13,161 nucleotides of DNA from assembly GCA_001603685.1 (NCBI GenBank), contig LUZO01000055.1:1-13161 (forward strand), written 5' to 3'. A model generated the notes under the pieces. The model did no database searches. It was given only the letters and a program-made list of their open reading frames with translations, and had not been told where the DNA came from. Source of the DNA: Bacteroidales bacterium Bact_23. GTDB lineage: Bacteria; Bacteroidota; Bacteroidia; Bacteroidales; Lentimicrobiaceae. The translations under genes were made by a program, and so were the position numbers. Each line of letters starts with the position of its first letter. Positions within the stretch are counted from its first letter, which is position 1. This document shows positions 1 through 7,900 of the stretch, piece after piece.

Positions 1-68
1 GCGGTCAAATGGGGCAGACTGTAAATCTGTTGGCTAAGCCTTCGGAGGTTCGAATCCTCCTCTCCCCA
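1..68 (+). tRNA. tRNA-Tyr (anticodon GTA), 5' end outside window
   Basis: This tRNA decodes UAU and UAC as tyrosine. The window opens inside its D-arm, so the 5' acceptor strand is missing only because of the window edge. The anticodon stem GCAGA/TCTGT encloses the loop CTGTAAA with anticodon GTA at 21-23. A long variable arm containing GGC/GCC marks a class II tRNA, as expected for bacterial tRNA-Tyr. The T-arm is a clean GGAGG/CCTCC stem (44-48 and 56-60) around TTCGAAT. The acceptor 3' strand ends at 67 and the discriminator is A68, the usual base for Tyr. The CCA tail is not encoded. Its place before Gly, Thr and tuf matches the E. coli tyrU-glyT-thrT-tufB order. Confidence 0.93.
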
Positions 69-79
69 CATTAATTTAA

Positions 80-102
80 GCATCCTGTTTTGATCAGGGT
101 GC
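80..102 (+). other. Small hairpin in the Tyr-Gly tRNA spacer
   Basis: GCATCCTG (80-87) pairs with CAGGGTGC (95-102), with one G-T wobble, around a 7-base loop. It fills most of the 39-base spacer between two tRNAs. No T-run follows, so it is unlikely to be a terminator. It might help processing of the polycistronic tRNA transcript, but that is inference. Confidence 0.35.
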
Positions 103-107
103 ATATT

Positions 108-167
108 GCGGAAGTAGCTCATTTGGTAGAGCGATAGCCTTCCAAGCTATAGGTGGCGGGTTCGAGC
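108..167 (+). tRNA. tRNA-Gly (anticodon TCC), 3' truncated and fused to tRNA-Thr
   Basis: This is the 5' four-fifths of a tRNA-Gly that would read GGA and GGG. Acceptor 5' strand GCGGAAG (108-114), D-arm GCTC/GAGC (117-120 and 129-132), anticodon stem ATAGC/GCTAT and loop CTTCCAA with TCC at 141-143 are all intact. The T-stem 5' half GCGGG (156-160) and T-loop TTCGAGC (161-167) follow. The sequence then runs straight into the body of tRNA-Thr. The T-stem 3' half (expected CCCGC) and the acceptor 3' strand (expected CTTCCGC) are absent. As written, the gene cannot form a T-arm or acceptor stem and should be non-functional. The alternative is an assembly error that collapsed two tandem tRNAs. 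Confidence 0.8.
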
Positions 168-233
<66 letters not shown>

Positions 234-294
234 CTGATTTAGTTTACCAAAAGTAAGTTTTCATTAATTTACAATTAACAACAATTAATTTAAT

Positions 295-1482
295 ATGGCT
301 AAAGAAAAATTTGATCGTTCCAAACCGCACGTTAACGTTGGTACCATTGGTCACGTTGACCACGGCAAAACCACCTTAACCGCTGCTATTACCCAGACTC
401 TCCATGAGGCAGGGTTATCGGAATTCCGTTCTTTCGACTCAATTGACAATGCTCCGGAAGAAAAAGAAAGGGGTATTACCATTAATACTTCGCACATCGA
501 ATATCAGACAGCGAATCGTCATTATGCACACGTTGACTGTCCCGGTCACGCCGACTATGTTAAGAACATGGTTACCGGTGCTGCCCAGATGGACGGCGCT
601 ATTCTCGTAGTAGCTGCAACCGACGGTCCCATGCCCCAGACCCGTGAGCACATTCTGCTCGCCCGTCAGGTAGGTGTTCCCCGTCTGGTAGTTTTCATGA
701 ACAAGGTTGACCTTGTTGACGACCCCGAACTTCTCGAGCTCGTTGAAATGGAAATCCGCGATCTGCTCACATTCTACGGTTTCGATGGCGACAACACCCC
801 GGTTATCCAGGGTTCAGCTCTCGGCGGACTGAATAAAGAGCCGAAATGGGTTGAAAAAATTATGGAACTGATGGAAGCTGTTGATGCATGGGTGCCCCTG
901 CCTCCGCGTGATGTTGACAAGCCTTTCCTCATGCCTGTGGAAGACGTATTCTCAATTACCGGTCGTGGTACTGTTGCTACCGGCCGTATCGAAACCGGTG
1001 TTATCCACACAGGTGACCCCGTTGAAATCATCGGTCTGGATGCTGACAAACTGAAATCAGTAGTAACAGGAGTTGAGATGTTCCGTAAGATCCTCGATAC
1101 AGGTGAAGCCGGTGACAACGCAGGTCTGCTGCTCCGTGGTATTGACAAGAACGAAATCCGTCGCGGAATGGTTATTGCAAAACCCGGTTCAATCACTCCT
1201 CATACCGAGTTCAAGGCTGAGGTTTATATCCTGAAGAAAGAAGAAGGCGGACGCCACACTCCTTTCCACAACAGGTATCGTCCTCAGTTCTACTTCAGAA
1301 CAACCGACGTTACCGGTGAGGTTCACCTCCCCGAAGGCGTTGAGATGGTTATGCCTGGTGATAACCTTTCAGTTACTGTTAAACTGATTGCTCCTATCGC
1401 GATGAACAAGAACCTCCGCTTTGCTATCCGCGAAGGAGGCCGTACAGTAGGTGCAGGTCAGGTAACTGAAATCATCGAATAA
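295..1482 (+). CDS. tuf: Translation elongation factor Tu
   Basis: EF-Tu is the cytoplasmic GTPase that delivers aminoacyl-tRNA to the ribosomal A site. The 395-residue product is full length for the family. The G-domain motifs are all present: P-loop GHVDHGKT at 19-26, switch I with RGITIN at 59-64, DCPGH at 81-85 with the catalytic His85, NKVD at 136-139 and SAL at 174-176. Two beta-barrel domains follow, and the C-terminus IREGGRTVGAGQVTEIIE is typical. The ATG at 295 gives the expected MAKEKFDRSKPHVN start. No Shine-Dalgarno sequence precedes it; the leader is A/T-rich, as is usual in Bacteroidota. The gene follows a tRNA cluster and is followed by a strong hairpin, so it probably forms a tRNA-tuf transcript. 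No promoter is convincing in the 61-base leader. Confidence 0.99.
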   Translation: MAKEKFDRSKPHVNVGTIGHVDHGKTTLTAAITQTLHEAGLSEFRSFDSIDNAPEEKERGITINTSHIEYQTANRHYAHVDCPGHADYVKNMVTGAAQMDGAILVVAATDGPMPQTREHILLARQVGVPRLVVFMNKVDLVDDPELLELVEMEIRDLLTFYGFDGDNTPVIQGSALGGLNKEPKWVEKIMELMEAVDAWVPLPPRDVDKPFLMPVEDVFSITGRGTVATGRIETGVIHTGDPVEIIGLDADKLKSVVTGVEMFRKILDTGEAGDNAGLLLRGIDKNEIRRGMVIAKPGSITPHTEFKAEVYILKKEEGGRHTPFHNRYRPQFYFRTTDVTGEVHLPEGVEMVMPGDNLSVTVKLIAPIAMNKNLRFAIREGGRTVGAGQVTEIIE

Positions 1483-1494
1483 TAAGCTAAAATC

Positions 1495-1534
1495 CGGGAT
1501 AAAGGCATTTCATTAACGGAATGCCTTTATCCTT
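1495..1534 (+). terminator. Hairpin after tuf, probable terminator or attenuator
   Basis: GGATAAAGGCATT (1497-1509) pairs perfectly with its reverse complement at 1520-1532. The stem can extend inward by T-G and C-G pairs to leave a 6-base loop. It begins 14 bases after the tuf stop codon. Only a short, broken T-run follows (CCTTGCC), so termination may be partial or need a factor. It separates the abundant tuf message from tRNA-Trp-secE-nusG. Confidence 0.62.
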
Positions 1535-1590
1535 GCCATATTAAATATCGTAAGTGGCGGGGATAAATCTCTTAAAGAGTATTTACTCGA

Positions 1591-1663
1591 ACGGGTGTAG
1601 CTCAATTGGTAGAGTAGCGGTCTCCAAAACCGTTGGCTGGGAGTTCGAGTCTCTCCACCCGTG
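1591..1663 (+). tRNA. tRNA-Trp (anticodon CCA)
   Basis: This tRNA reads UGG as tryptophan and folds as a complete cloverleaf. Acceptor ACGGGTG/CACCCGT (1591-1597 and 1656-1662) pairs fully. The D-arm is GCTC/GAGT with one wobble. The anticodon stem GCGGT/ACCGT holds the loop CTCCAAA with CCA at 1624-1626. The T-arm GGGAG/CTCTC with one wobble encloses TTCGAGT. The discriminator is G1663, as expected for tRNA-Trp. CCA is not encoded. It lies 20 bases before secE, so the two are very likely co-transcribed, an arrangement common in bacteria. Confidence 0.97.
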
Positions 1664-1683
1664 CAAATAAATAAATTGGTTAA

Positions 1684-1881
1684 ATGGCTAAGACAAAAAT
1701 ACAGGAATATATCAACGAAAGTTACGACGAGTTGGTTCACAAAACTTCCTGGCCCACCTGGAGCGAACTCCAGAATAGCGCATTAGTTGTATCCATCGCT
1801 TCCCTTATAATCGCTTTAGTCGTTTATTTGATGGATATGTCTTTCCAAACTATCCTGAAACAGTTCTACCTTCTGTTCTAG
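1684..1881 (+). CDS. secE: Preprotein translocase subunit SecE
   Basis: SecE is the small membrane subunit that clamps SecY in the SecYEG protein-export channel. The 65-residue product is the short, single-span form found in most bacteria; E. coli SecE has three spans. An amphipathic N-terminal stretch (about 5-20) leads to the conserved TSWPTWSEL motif at 21-29. One hydrophobic segment follows at about 33-50 (ALVVSIASLIIALVVYLM). The ATG at 1684 is the only sensible start and gives MAKTKIQEYI. It lies between tRNA-Trp and nusG, the usual place for secE. Confidence 0.96.
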   Translation: MAKTKIQEYINESYDELVHKTSWPTWSELQNSALVVSIASLIIALVVYLMDMSFQTILKQFYLLF

Positions 1882-1910
1882 CATAGTTTAACCACTTTCT
1901 TCTACTTTTC

Positions 1911-1930
1911 AATATCAGTTATTTGATATT
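1911..1930 (+). other. Weak A/T-rich hairpin in the secE-nusG spacer
   Basis: AATATCA (1911-1917) and TGATATT (1924-1930) can form a 7-bp stem with a 6-base loop, 26 bases before the nusG start. The stem has one G-C pair and is probably unstable. No function is assigned. Confidence 0.25.
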
Positions 1931-1956
1931 TAATCTTATCAATTTCGTCATTCTGT

Positions 1957-2499
1957 ATGGGTGAGCAAGTCAAAAAGTGGTATGTAATCAGAGCCATGAA
2001 CGGTAATGAGAAAAAGGTAAAACAATACCTTGAAAGCGAAATTAAACGCTTGGGGCTTCATGATTATATATCACAGGTACTCATCCCCACCGAAAAGGTG
2101 TATCAGGTACGAAAAGGCAAGAAAATCATCAAAGAACGGAGCTATCTTCCGGGCTATGTGTTGATTGAAGCTTATTTAACTGGTGAAATTCCGCACATTA
2201 TAAAAAATGTACCCGGAGTAATTGGCTTCCTTGGGGCAAAAGGTGAACCCGTTCCCCTGCGGCCTGCGGAAGTCAATCGCATATTGAGCAAAGTCGATGA
2301 ACTTGCAGAACAGGGCGAAGAAGTCAGTGTTCCGTTTGTTGTCGGCGAATCTGTAACCGTAATCGACGGGCCTTTCAACAGCTTTACCGGTGTTATCGAA
2401 GAGATAAACGAAGAGAAGCGCAAGCTGAAAGTTATGGTCAAGATTTTTGGCCGTAGAACCCCGCTCGAACTCGGCTTTATGCAAGTAGAGAAAGATTAA
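1957..2499 (+). CDS. nusG: Transcription termination/antitermination factor NusG
   Basis: NusG binds the clamp of transcribing RNA polymerase, alters pausing and Rho-dependent termination, and can link polymerase to ribosomal protein S10. The 180-residue product has the standard two domains. The NGN domain spans roughly 6-115, starting KKWYVIRAMNGNEKKV and containing RSYLPGYVLIEA. The KOW domain spans about 130-178 and contains VTVIDGPFNSFTG followed by the basic FGRRTPLEL strand. The length is normal and no extra domain is inserted, so this is the housekeeping factor and not a specialised paralogue such as UpxY. ATG 1957 places the NGN start where expected. secE upstream and rplK downstream are the classic neighbours. 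Confidence 0.98.
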   Translation: MGEQVKKWYVIRAMNGNEKKVKQYLESEIKRLGLHDYISQVLIPTEKVYQVRKGKKIIKERSYLPGYVLIEAYLTGEIPHIIKNVPGVIGFLGAKGEPVPLRPAEVNRILSKVDELAEQGEEVSVPFVVGESVTVIDGPFNSFTGVIEEINEEKRKLKVMVKIFGRRTPLELGFMQVEKD

Positions 2500-2546
2500 G
2501 GAACGGGCAAAAAAGTGTAGTCAAATCACTCACTAAGTTTACACAA

Positions 2547-2993
2547 ATGGCAAAAGAAGTAAGCGGTTTAATCAAACTGCAGATAAAAGGTGGAGCAGCC
2601 AATCCTTCCCCACCGGTAGGGCCTGCATTGGGTTCAAAAGGTGTGAATATTATGGAGTTCTGCAAGCAGTTTAATGCTCGTACGCAGGATCAGGCTGGTA
2701 AAGTCCTTCCGGTTATCATTACCGTATATAAGGACAAGTCTTTTGATTTTATCATCAAAACCCCGCCCGTTGCAGTGCAGTTGTTAGAAGCAACCAAACA
2801 GAAAAGCGGCTCGGCTGAACCTAATCGTAAAAAGATAGGCTCAGTTACATGGGATCAGGTAACAGCTATTGCAGAAATAAAAATGGCCGACCTGAATGCC
2901 TTCACGATCGACTCTGCTATCCGGATGGTTGCCGGAACAGCAAGAAGTATGGGAATCACCGTTACAGGGACCCCGCCTTTTGCTAATGACTGA
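2547..2993 (+). CDS. rplK: 50S ribosomal protein L11
   Basis: L11 forms the base of the GTPase-associated centre of the large subunit with 23S rRNA helices 43-44. The product has 148 residues, close to the usual 141-147. The N-terminal domain carries the proline-rich loop at 20-26 (PSPPVGP), followed by ALGSKGVNIMEFCKQFN. P22, P23 and P26 are where thiopeptide-resistance changes occur in other species; no such change is seen here. The C-terminal rRNA-binding domain begins near residue 75 and ends with ARSMGITVTG. The start is ATG 2547, giving MAKEVSGLIKLQI. The preceding 47-base spacer would be the place for an L1-binding site, but I cannot identify one. Confidence 0.99.
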   Translation: MAKEVSGLIKLQIKGGAANPSPPVGPALGSKGVNIMEFCKQFNARTQDQAGKVLPVIITVYKDKSFDFIIKTPPVAVQLLEATKQKSGSAEPNRKKIGSVTWDQVTAIAEIKMADLNAFTIDSAIRMVAGTARSMGITVTGTPPFAND

Positions 2994-3058
2994 TCAAGTA
3001 ATTCTAAAAAAAAACTAGAGTTACGAACGTTTAAACAATTCATAACAAAGGCACGAAA

Positions 3059-3751
3059 ATGGCTAAATTGACAAAAAAAAGGAAAGAGGCCCTGGCTAAG
3101 TTCGATAAGAACGCAACCTATACTCTTACTGATGCCATAAAAATCGTAAAGCAGACTTCAAATACCAAATTCGACAGCTCAGTTGACATTGATGTGCGAC
3201 TGGGAGTTGACCCGCGTAAAGCCAACCAGATGGTAAGGGGATCAGTTATGCTGCCCCATGGAACCGGTAAGGTTGTCAGGGTTCTGGTATTATGTACTTC
3301 CGATAAGGAGGAAGAAGCAAAAGCTGCAGGCGCTGATTTTTATGGGCTGGACGAATATATCCAGAAAATCAAGGAGGGATGGACCGATGTGGATGTTATC
3401 ATCACCATGCCAAGCGTAATGCCCAAGGTTGGTGCACTCGGAAAAATCTTAGGCCCGCGCGGACTTATGCCTAACCCCAAAACCGGTACAGTTACTATGG
3501 AAGTGGGAAAAGCCGTTCAGGAAGCTAAGGCTGGTAAGATTGATTTCAAAGTTGATAAATTCGGAATCGTTCATGCAGCAATTGGAAAAACCTCTTTCGA
3601 TGAGGTGAAATTATTTGAAAATGCCAGAGAACTGCTTCAAACTATCGTGAAACTGAAACCGGCTGCTGCTAAAGGTACCTATATGAAATCACTGTTCATG
3701 TCAAGTACTATGGGCCCGGGTATCCGTGTTGATCAAAAATCAATCACTTAG
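3059..3751 (+). CDS. rplA: 50S ribosomal protein L1
   Basis: L1 forms the mobile stalk next to the ribosomal E site and helps release deacylated tRNA. In E. coli it also represses translation of its own rplK-rplA message. The 230-residue product has the usual length. It shows the family signature GKILGPRGLMPNPKTGTV at 128-145 and the N-terminal MAKLTKKRKEALAKFDKN. The start is ATG 3059, preceded by an A-rich stretch with a chance AAAGG. It lies 65 bases after rplK. The spacer contains an A-run and a GTTTAAAC palindrome but no clear control element. Confidence 0.99.
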   Translation: MAKLTKKRKEALAKFDKNATYTLTDAIKIVKQTSNTKFDSSVDIDVRLGVDPRKANQMVRGSVMLPHGTGKVVRVLVLCTSDKEEEAKAAGADFYGLDEYIQKIKEGWTDVDVIITMPSVMPKVGALGKILGPRGLMPNPKTGTVTMEVGKAVQEAKAGKIDFKVDKFGIVHAAIGKTSFDEVKLFENARELLQTIVKLKPAAAKGTYMKSLFMSSTMGPGIRVDQKSIT

Positions 3752-3792
3752 TAGGTTAATCTGTTGAACTTTCCTCGTAAACAAAAAAAATC

Positions 3793-4308
3793 ATGAGAAA
3801 AGAAGAAAAGAATCAACTTATCGACACCCTGACCGAGCAGCTATCCAAAAGCAATAATGTCTATATTACTGATATCTCCAACCTCAATGTTGAAGTAACC
3901 AGTAAATTGAGAAGGCTCTGTTTCAGAAGGGATGTCAAGTTGATCGTTGTTAAGAACACATTGCTGCGTAAAGCAATGGAACGCACAGGCAAGGACTTCT
4001 CGGAACTTTACGGTGTACTGAACGGTTCTACATCCATCATGTTATCGGAAGTAAACAATGGACCTGCAAAGTTGATCAAGGAGTTCCGCAAAACAAGCGA
4101 TAAACCCATACTTAAGGGCGCTTATGTTGAGGAAATGGCATTCGTAGGTGATCACAACCTGGATACCCTTGTCAGCATCAAATCAAGAGAAGAACTTATC
4201 GCCGATATCGTCCTGGCTCTCAAGTCACCGGCAATCAATGTGATTTCCGCACTCCAGTCGGGAGGACACAAATTGAGCGGGGTTCTGAAAACCCTTTCCG
4301 AAAGGTAA
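3793..4308 (+). CDS. rplJ: 50S ribosomal protein L10
   Basis: L10 anchors the L7/L12 dimers to the ribosomal stalk. The 171-residue product has the family's usual length. An N-terminal rRNA-binding domain runs to about residue 130 and contains VKLIVVKNTLLRKAM at about 49-63. A C-terminal helix that binds L7/L12 follows. The start ATG 3793 lies after an A-rich run with no Shine-Dalgarno sequence. In E. coli the L10-L7/L12 complex represses this operon by binding a leader upstream of rplJ. The 41-base spacer here is too short to hold that structure alone, so any such control would have to use the end of rplA. I see no direct evidence of it. Confidence 0.98.
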   Translation: MRKEEKNQLIDTLTEQLSKSNNVYITDISNLNVEVTSKLRRLCFRRDVKLIVVKNTLLRKAMERTGKDFSELYGVLNGSTSIMLSEVNNGPAKLIKEFRKTSDKPILKGAYVEEMAFVGDHNLDTLVSIKSREELIADIVLALKSPAINVISALQSGGHKLSGVLKTLSER

Positions 4309-4317
4309 AATTCAATC

Positions 4318-4332
4318 GCTTCATTATGAAGC
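4318..4332 (+). other. Short inverted repeat in the rplJ-rplL spacer
   Basis: GCTTCAT (4318-4324) and ATGAAGC (4326-4332) are perfect inverted repeats around one base. As RNA they would give a 5-bp stem with a 5-base loop. No T-run follows; an A-rich stretch leads to rplL instead. It might affect message processing or rplL translation, since L7/L12 is made in excess over L10, but this is inference. Confidence 0.3.
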
Positions 4333-4388
4333 CCACAAAAAAACAAACAAATCAATTTCATTTGTAAAACAATTAAAAAATCAATAAA

Positions 4389-4772
4389 ATGGCAGACTTA
4401 AAAGCTTTTGCAGAACAATTGGTTAACCTGACTGTTAAGGAAGTTAATGAATTAGCTCAGATTCTGAAAGATGAGTATGGAATCGAACCCGCAGCAGCAG
4501 CTCCGGTTATGGTAGCCGGTGCAGGCGCTGGAGCTGGCGAAGCCGCAGCAGCAGAAGAACAGACTTCGTTCGATGTTATCCTCAAATCAGCAGGACAAGC
4601 AAAACTTGCAGTTGTTAAGCTCGTGAAAGAACTTACCAGCCTTGGACTTAAAGAATCAAAAGAACTTGTTGATGCCGCTCCCAAAGCTATAAAGGAAGGC
4701 GTTACCAAGGACGAAGCTGAAGCACTGAAAAAACAACTCGAAGAAGCCGGCGCAGAGGTTGAGGTAAAATAA
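4389..4772 (+). CDS. rplL: 50S ribosomal protein L7/L12
   Basis: L7/L12 is the multicopy stalk protein that recruits EF-Tu, EF-G and other translation GTPases and stimulates their GTP hydrolysis. The 127-residue product has three parts: an N-terminal dimerisation and L10-binding region at about 1-33, an Ala/Gly-rich flexible hinge at about 35-57, and the compact C-terminal domain at about 59-127 with FDVILKSAGQAKLAVVKLVKELT. The C-terminus LEEAGAEVEVK is typical. The ATG at 4389 follows a very A-rich leader, consistent with strong translation in Bacteroidota, where A-rich upstream sequence replaces Shine-Dalgarno pairing. Confidence 0.99.
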   Translation: MADLKAFAEQLVNLTVKEVNELAQILKDEYGIEPAAAAPVMVAGAGAGAGEAAAAEEQTSFDVILKSAGQAKLAVVKLVKELTSLGLKESKELVDAAPKAIKEGVTKDEAEALKKQLEEAGAEVEVK

Positions 4773-4801
4773 GTAGATGAGCATATTTTGCAATTTAACA
4801 T

Positions 4802-4840
4802 GCAGATTCAGTTCCTGTGTTTTACAGGAACAGAATCTGC
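4802..4840 (+). terminator. Hairpin between rplL and rpoB, candidate attenuator or RNA-processing site
   Basis: The 17-base arms at 4802-4818 and 4824-4840 pair fully except for one A-A mismatch (4810/4832), with the loop GTTTT. The hairpin begins 29 bases after the rplL stop. Only TGTTTCCC follows, a weak T-run, so complete termination is unlikely. E. coli has both a partial terminator and an RNase III site at this boundary, which lowers rpoBC expression relative to the stalk proteins. A similar role here is inferred from position and shape. A second small stem (4845-4850 with 4860-4865) follows. Confidence 0.55.
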
Positions 4841-4913
4841 TGTTTCCCGATTATGATGGTCGGGATTAATTGTTTAAATTAATTAGAGTCCTCACACTTT
4901 AAATTTTACAACC

Positions 4914-7900
4914 TTGGCTTCCAAAAAAATTGACAGAATAAGTTTTGCAACTTCTAAAATCCAGGCCGAATACGAAGACTTCCTCGATATACAGCTTAAG
5001 TCGTTTCAGGATTTCTTTCAACTGGAAACAAACCCTGAAAACAGGGCTTTAGAAGGTTTGTATAAGGTTTTTGCAGAAAATTTCCCGATCACCGATGCCA
5101 GGAACAATTTTGTTCTCGAGTTCCTCGATTACTTTATTGATCCCCCACGCTACTCGATTGAAGAATGTATTGAAAGGGGACTCACCTACAGTATCCCCCT
5201 CAAGGCCAAGCTCAAACTGTACTGTACCGATCCGGAACACGAAGACTTTGAAACAATTATCCAGGATGTTTATCTTGGAATGATTCCGTATATGACCCCC
5301 AAAGGTACTTTTGTGATAAACGGTGCCGAAAGGGTAGTGGTATCGCAATTGCACCGCTCACCAGGGGTGTTCTTTGGAATCAGCTATCATGCCAACGGGC
5401 AGCAACTCTATTCAGCCAGAATCATCCCATTCAAAGGATCGTGGATGGAGTTTACTACCGATATCAATAATGTGATGTATGCGTACATCGACCGAAAAAA
5501 GAAATTACCGGTAACAACCCTGCTCCGCGCAATCGGCTATGAAACTGATAAAGATATCCTCGAAATATTTAATCTTGCCGAAGAGGTAAAGGTATCGAAA
5601 GCCGGACTGAAAAAAGTTGTCGGTTCACGCCTTGCTGCCAGGGTGCTGAAAAACTGGATCGAAGATTTCGTGGATGAAGATACCGGTGAAGTGGTATCAA
5701 TTGAGCGTACAGAAGTGATTATCGACCGCGAAACCATCATCGAAAATCATCATATCGATGTTATCGTGGAATCGGGTGCCAAAACTATTCTGATACACCG
5801 CGAAGACCCTGACAACATCAACTATTCGATTATTTTCAATACCCTTCAGAAGGATACGGCAAACTCCGAAAAGGAAGCCGTTGAGTTTATCTACAGACAG
5901 CTCAGAAATGCCGAGCCGCCTGATGAGGAAACTGCCAGGGGAATTATCGAGAAATTGTTCTTCTCAGATAAAAGATATGACCTCGGTGATGTTGGCCGCT
6001 ACAGAATCAATAAAAAGCTGGAGCTCGACATTCCCATTGATACCAAGGTACTTACCAAAGAAGATATCATCTCCATCATTAAATATCTGGTGGGTATGAT
6101 AAACCGCCGCACCGATATCGACGATATTGACCATCTGAGCAACAGAAGGGTGCGTACTGTTGGCGAACAGCTTTACAATCAGTTTGGCGTTGGTCTGGCT
6201 CGTATGGCACGCACCATCCGCGAGCGTATGAATGTTCGCGACAACGAGGTGTTTACCCCAACCGACCTGATCAATGCAAAAACACTTTCGTCGGTAATTA
6301 ATTCCTTCTTCGGAACAAACCAGTTGTCGCAGTTCATGGATCAGACCAATCCTCTGGCCGAACTGACGCACAAACGCAGGGTATCGGCTCTCGGCCCCGG
6401 TGGTCTGTCGCGCGAACGCGCCGGATTCGAAGTCCGCGACGTTCACTATACACACTACGGACGACTGTGTACGATTGAAACGCCTGAAGGACCGAATATC
6501 GGACTGATCTCTTCTCTCTGTGTGTATGCCAAAATTAATCGCCTCGGATTCATCGAAACACCTTACAAGCGTGTTGTCAACGGCGTGGTTGCACTTGATG
6601 AAAAGCCGGTTTACCTCAGCGCTGAAGAAGAGGAAAACAAGATAATTGCCCAGGCTACAACAGCAATGGATGCCAAGGGCAACTTTGTGGAAAATCAGAT
6701 AAAGGTTCGTCAACTTGCTGATTATCCTATTGTTGATAAGGAGAATATTGACCTGATCGACATTGCTCCGAACCAGATTGCCTCCATTGCGGCTTCGCTG
6801 ATTCCTTTCCTCGAGCACGATGATGCCAACCGCGCTCTGATGGGTTCGAACATGATGCGCCAGGCGGTGCCGCTGCTCAATCCCGAAGCCCCTATTGTGG
6901 GCACCGGAATTGAAGGAAAAGTGGCCATTGATTCAAGAGTGCTTGTTACCGCTGAACATGACGGATTTGTTGAATTTGTTGATGCAACGGAAATCGTAGT
7001 TCACCATACAAGGCTCGAAGATGAAAAGAAGGTTAGTTTTGACGATGAAATAAAACACTACAGCCTTACCAAATTTGCCCGTACCAATCAGAATACCTGT
7101 ATCAATCTGCGCCCCATCGTCCGAAAAGGCGACCGGGTGAAAAAAGGACAGGTGCTTTGCGAAGGCTATGCTACCAACAACGGTGACCTGGCCCTCGGAC
7201 GTAACCTGATGGTTGCATTTATGCCCTGGAAAGGTTATAACTTTGAGGATGCCATCGTTGTTTCTGAAAAAATCGTTAAAGAAGATATTTTCACCTCCAT
7301 CCACATCGAGGAGTTTATTCTTGAGGTGCGCGATACAAAACGCGGGGTTGAGGAGCTTACCAACGACATACCGAATGTAAGTACCGAGGCAACCCGAAAT
7401 CTTGATGAGAACGGACTTATCAGAATCGGTGCCGAAGTTAATGAAGGCGATATTCTGATTGGAAAGATCACCCCGAAAGGCGAAAGTGACCCCACACCCG
7501 AGGAGAAGCTGCTGAGAGCAATTTTCGGTGATAAAGCCGGCGATGTGAAAGATGCTTCGCTGAAGGCGCCTCCTTCGATGAAAGGGGTTGTTGTTGACAA
7601 AAAACTCTTCTCCCGAATGATCAAAGACCGTAAGGTTAAGGTTAAGGAGAAAGATATGGTAAAGGTGCTCGACGACGAATTTGTAAAGGATTCGCAGGAT
7701 CTGAAAACCAAGCTGGTGGATAAACTCACCGTTATGGTTTCAGGCAGGACTTCGCAGGGCGTTTACAATAACTTCAGGGAAGAGGTTATCCCTAAAAAAG
7801 TCAAGTTCAGCCAGAAAATGCTGTTGGGAATTGATTATCTGAGTGTAAACCCCGGAAAGTGGACTACCGACAAGGAGGTTAACGACCAGATAAAAACCCT

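Noticed and set aside
254..261. TAAGTTTT resembles the Bacteroidota -7 promoter box (TAnnTTTG) upstream of tuf.
   Set aside because: The last base does not match, and the only TTG at a near-suitable distance (228-230) is inside the tRNA and spaced too far. The evidence is too weak for a promoter call.
774..1196. Long reverse-strand open frames inside tuf, rpoB and rpoC (for example 5964-6818 and 12456-13013).
   Set aside because: They lie wholly within strongly conserved genes, have low-complexity or unrecognisable translations, and are shadows of the true frames.
2500..2546. Possible L1-binding operator in the nusG-rplK spacer (GTGTA at 2515-2519 with TACAC at 2540-2544).
   Set aside because: A 5-bp stem around 20 bases does not show the asymmetric-loop motif of known L1 sites.
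3752..3792. L10-L7/L12 autoregulatory leader before rplJ.
   Set aside because: The spacer is 41 bases and mostly A-rich, with no kink-turn or long stem visible.
4500..4560. Repeated GCAGCAGCAG-type sequence in rplL as a DNA repeat.
   Set aside because: It encodes the Ala/Gly-rich hinge normal for L7/L12.
4900..4907. TAAATTTT just before rpoB as a possible -7 box giving a nearly leaderless rpoB message.
   Set aside because: It matches five of six key positions in very A/T-rich sequence, and no -33 element lies at the right distance.
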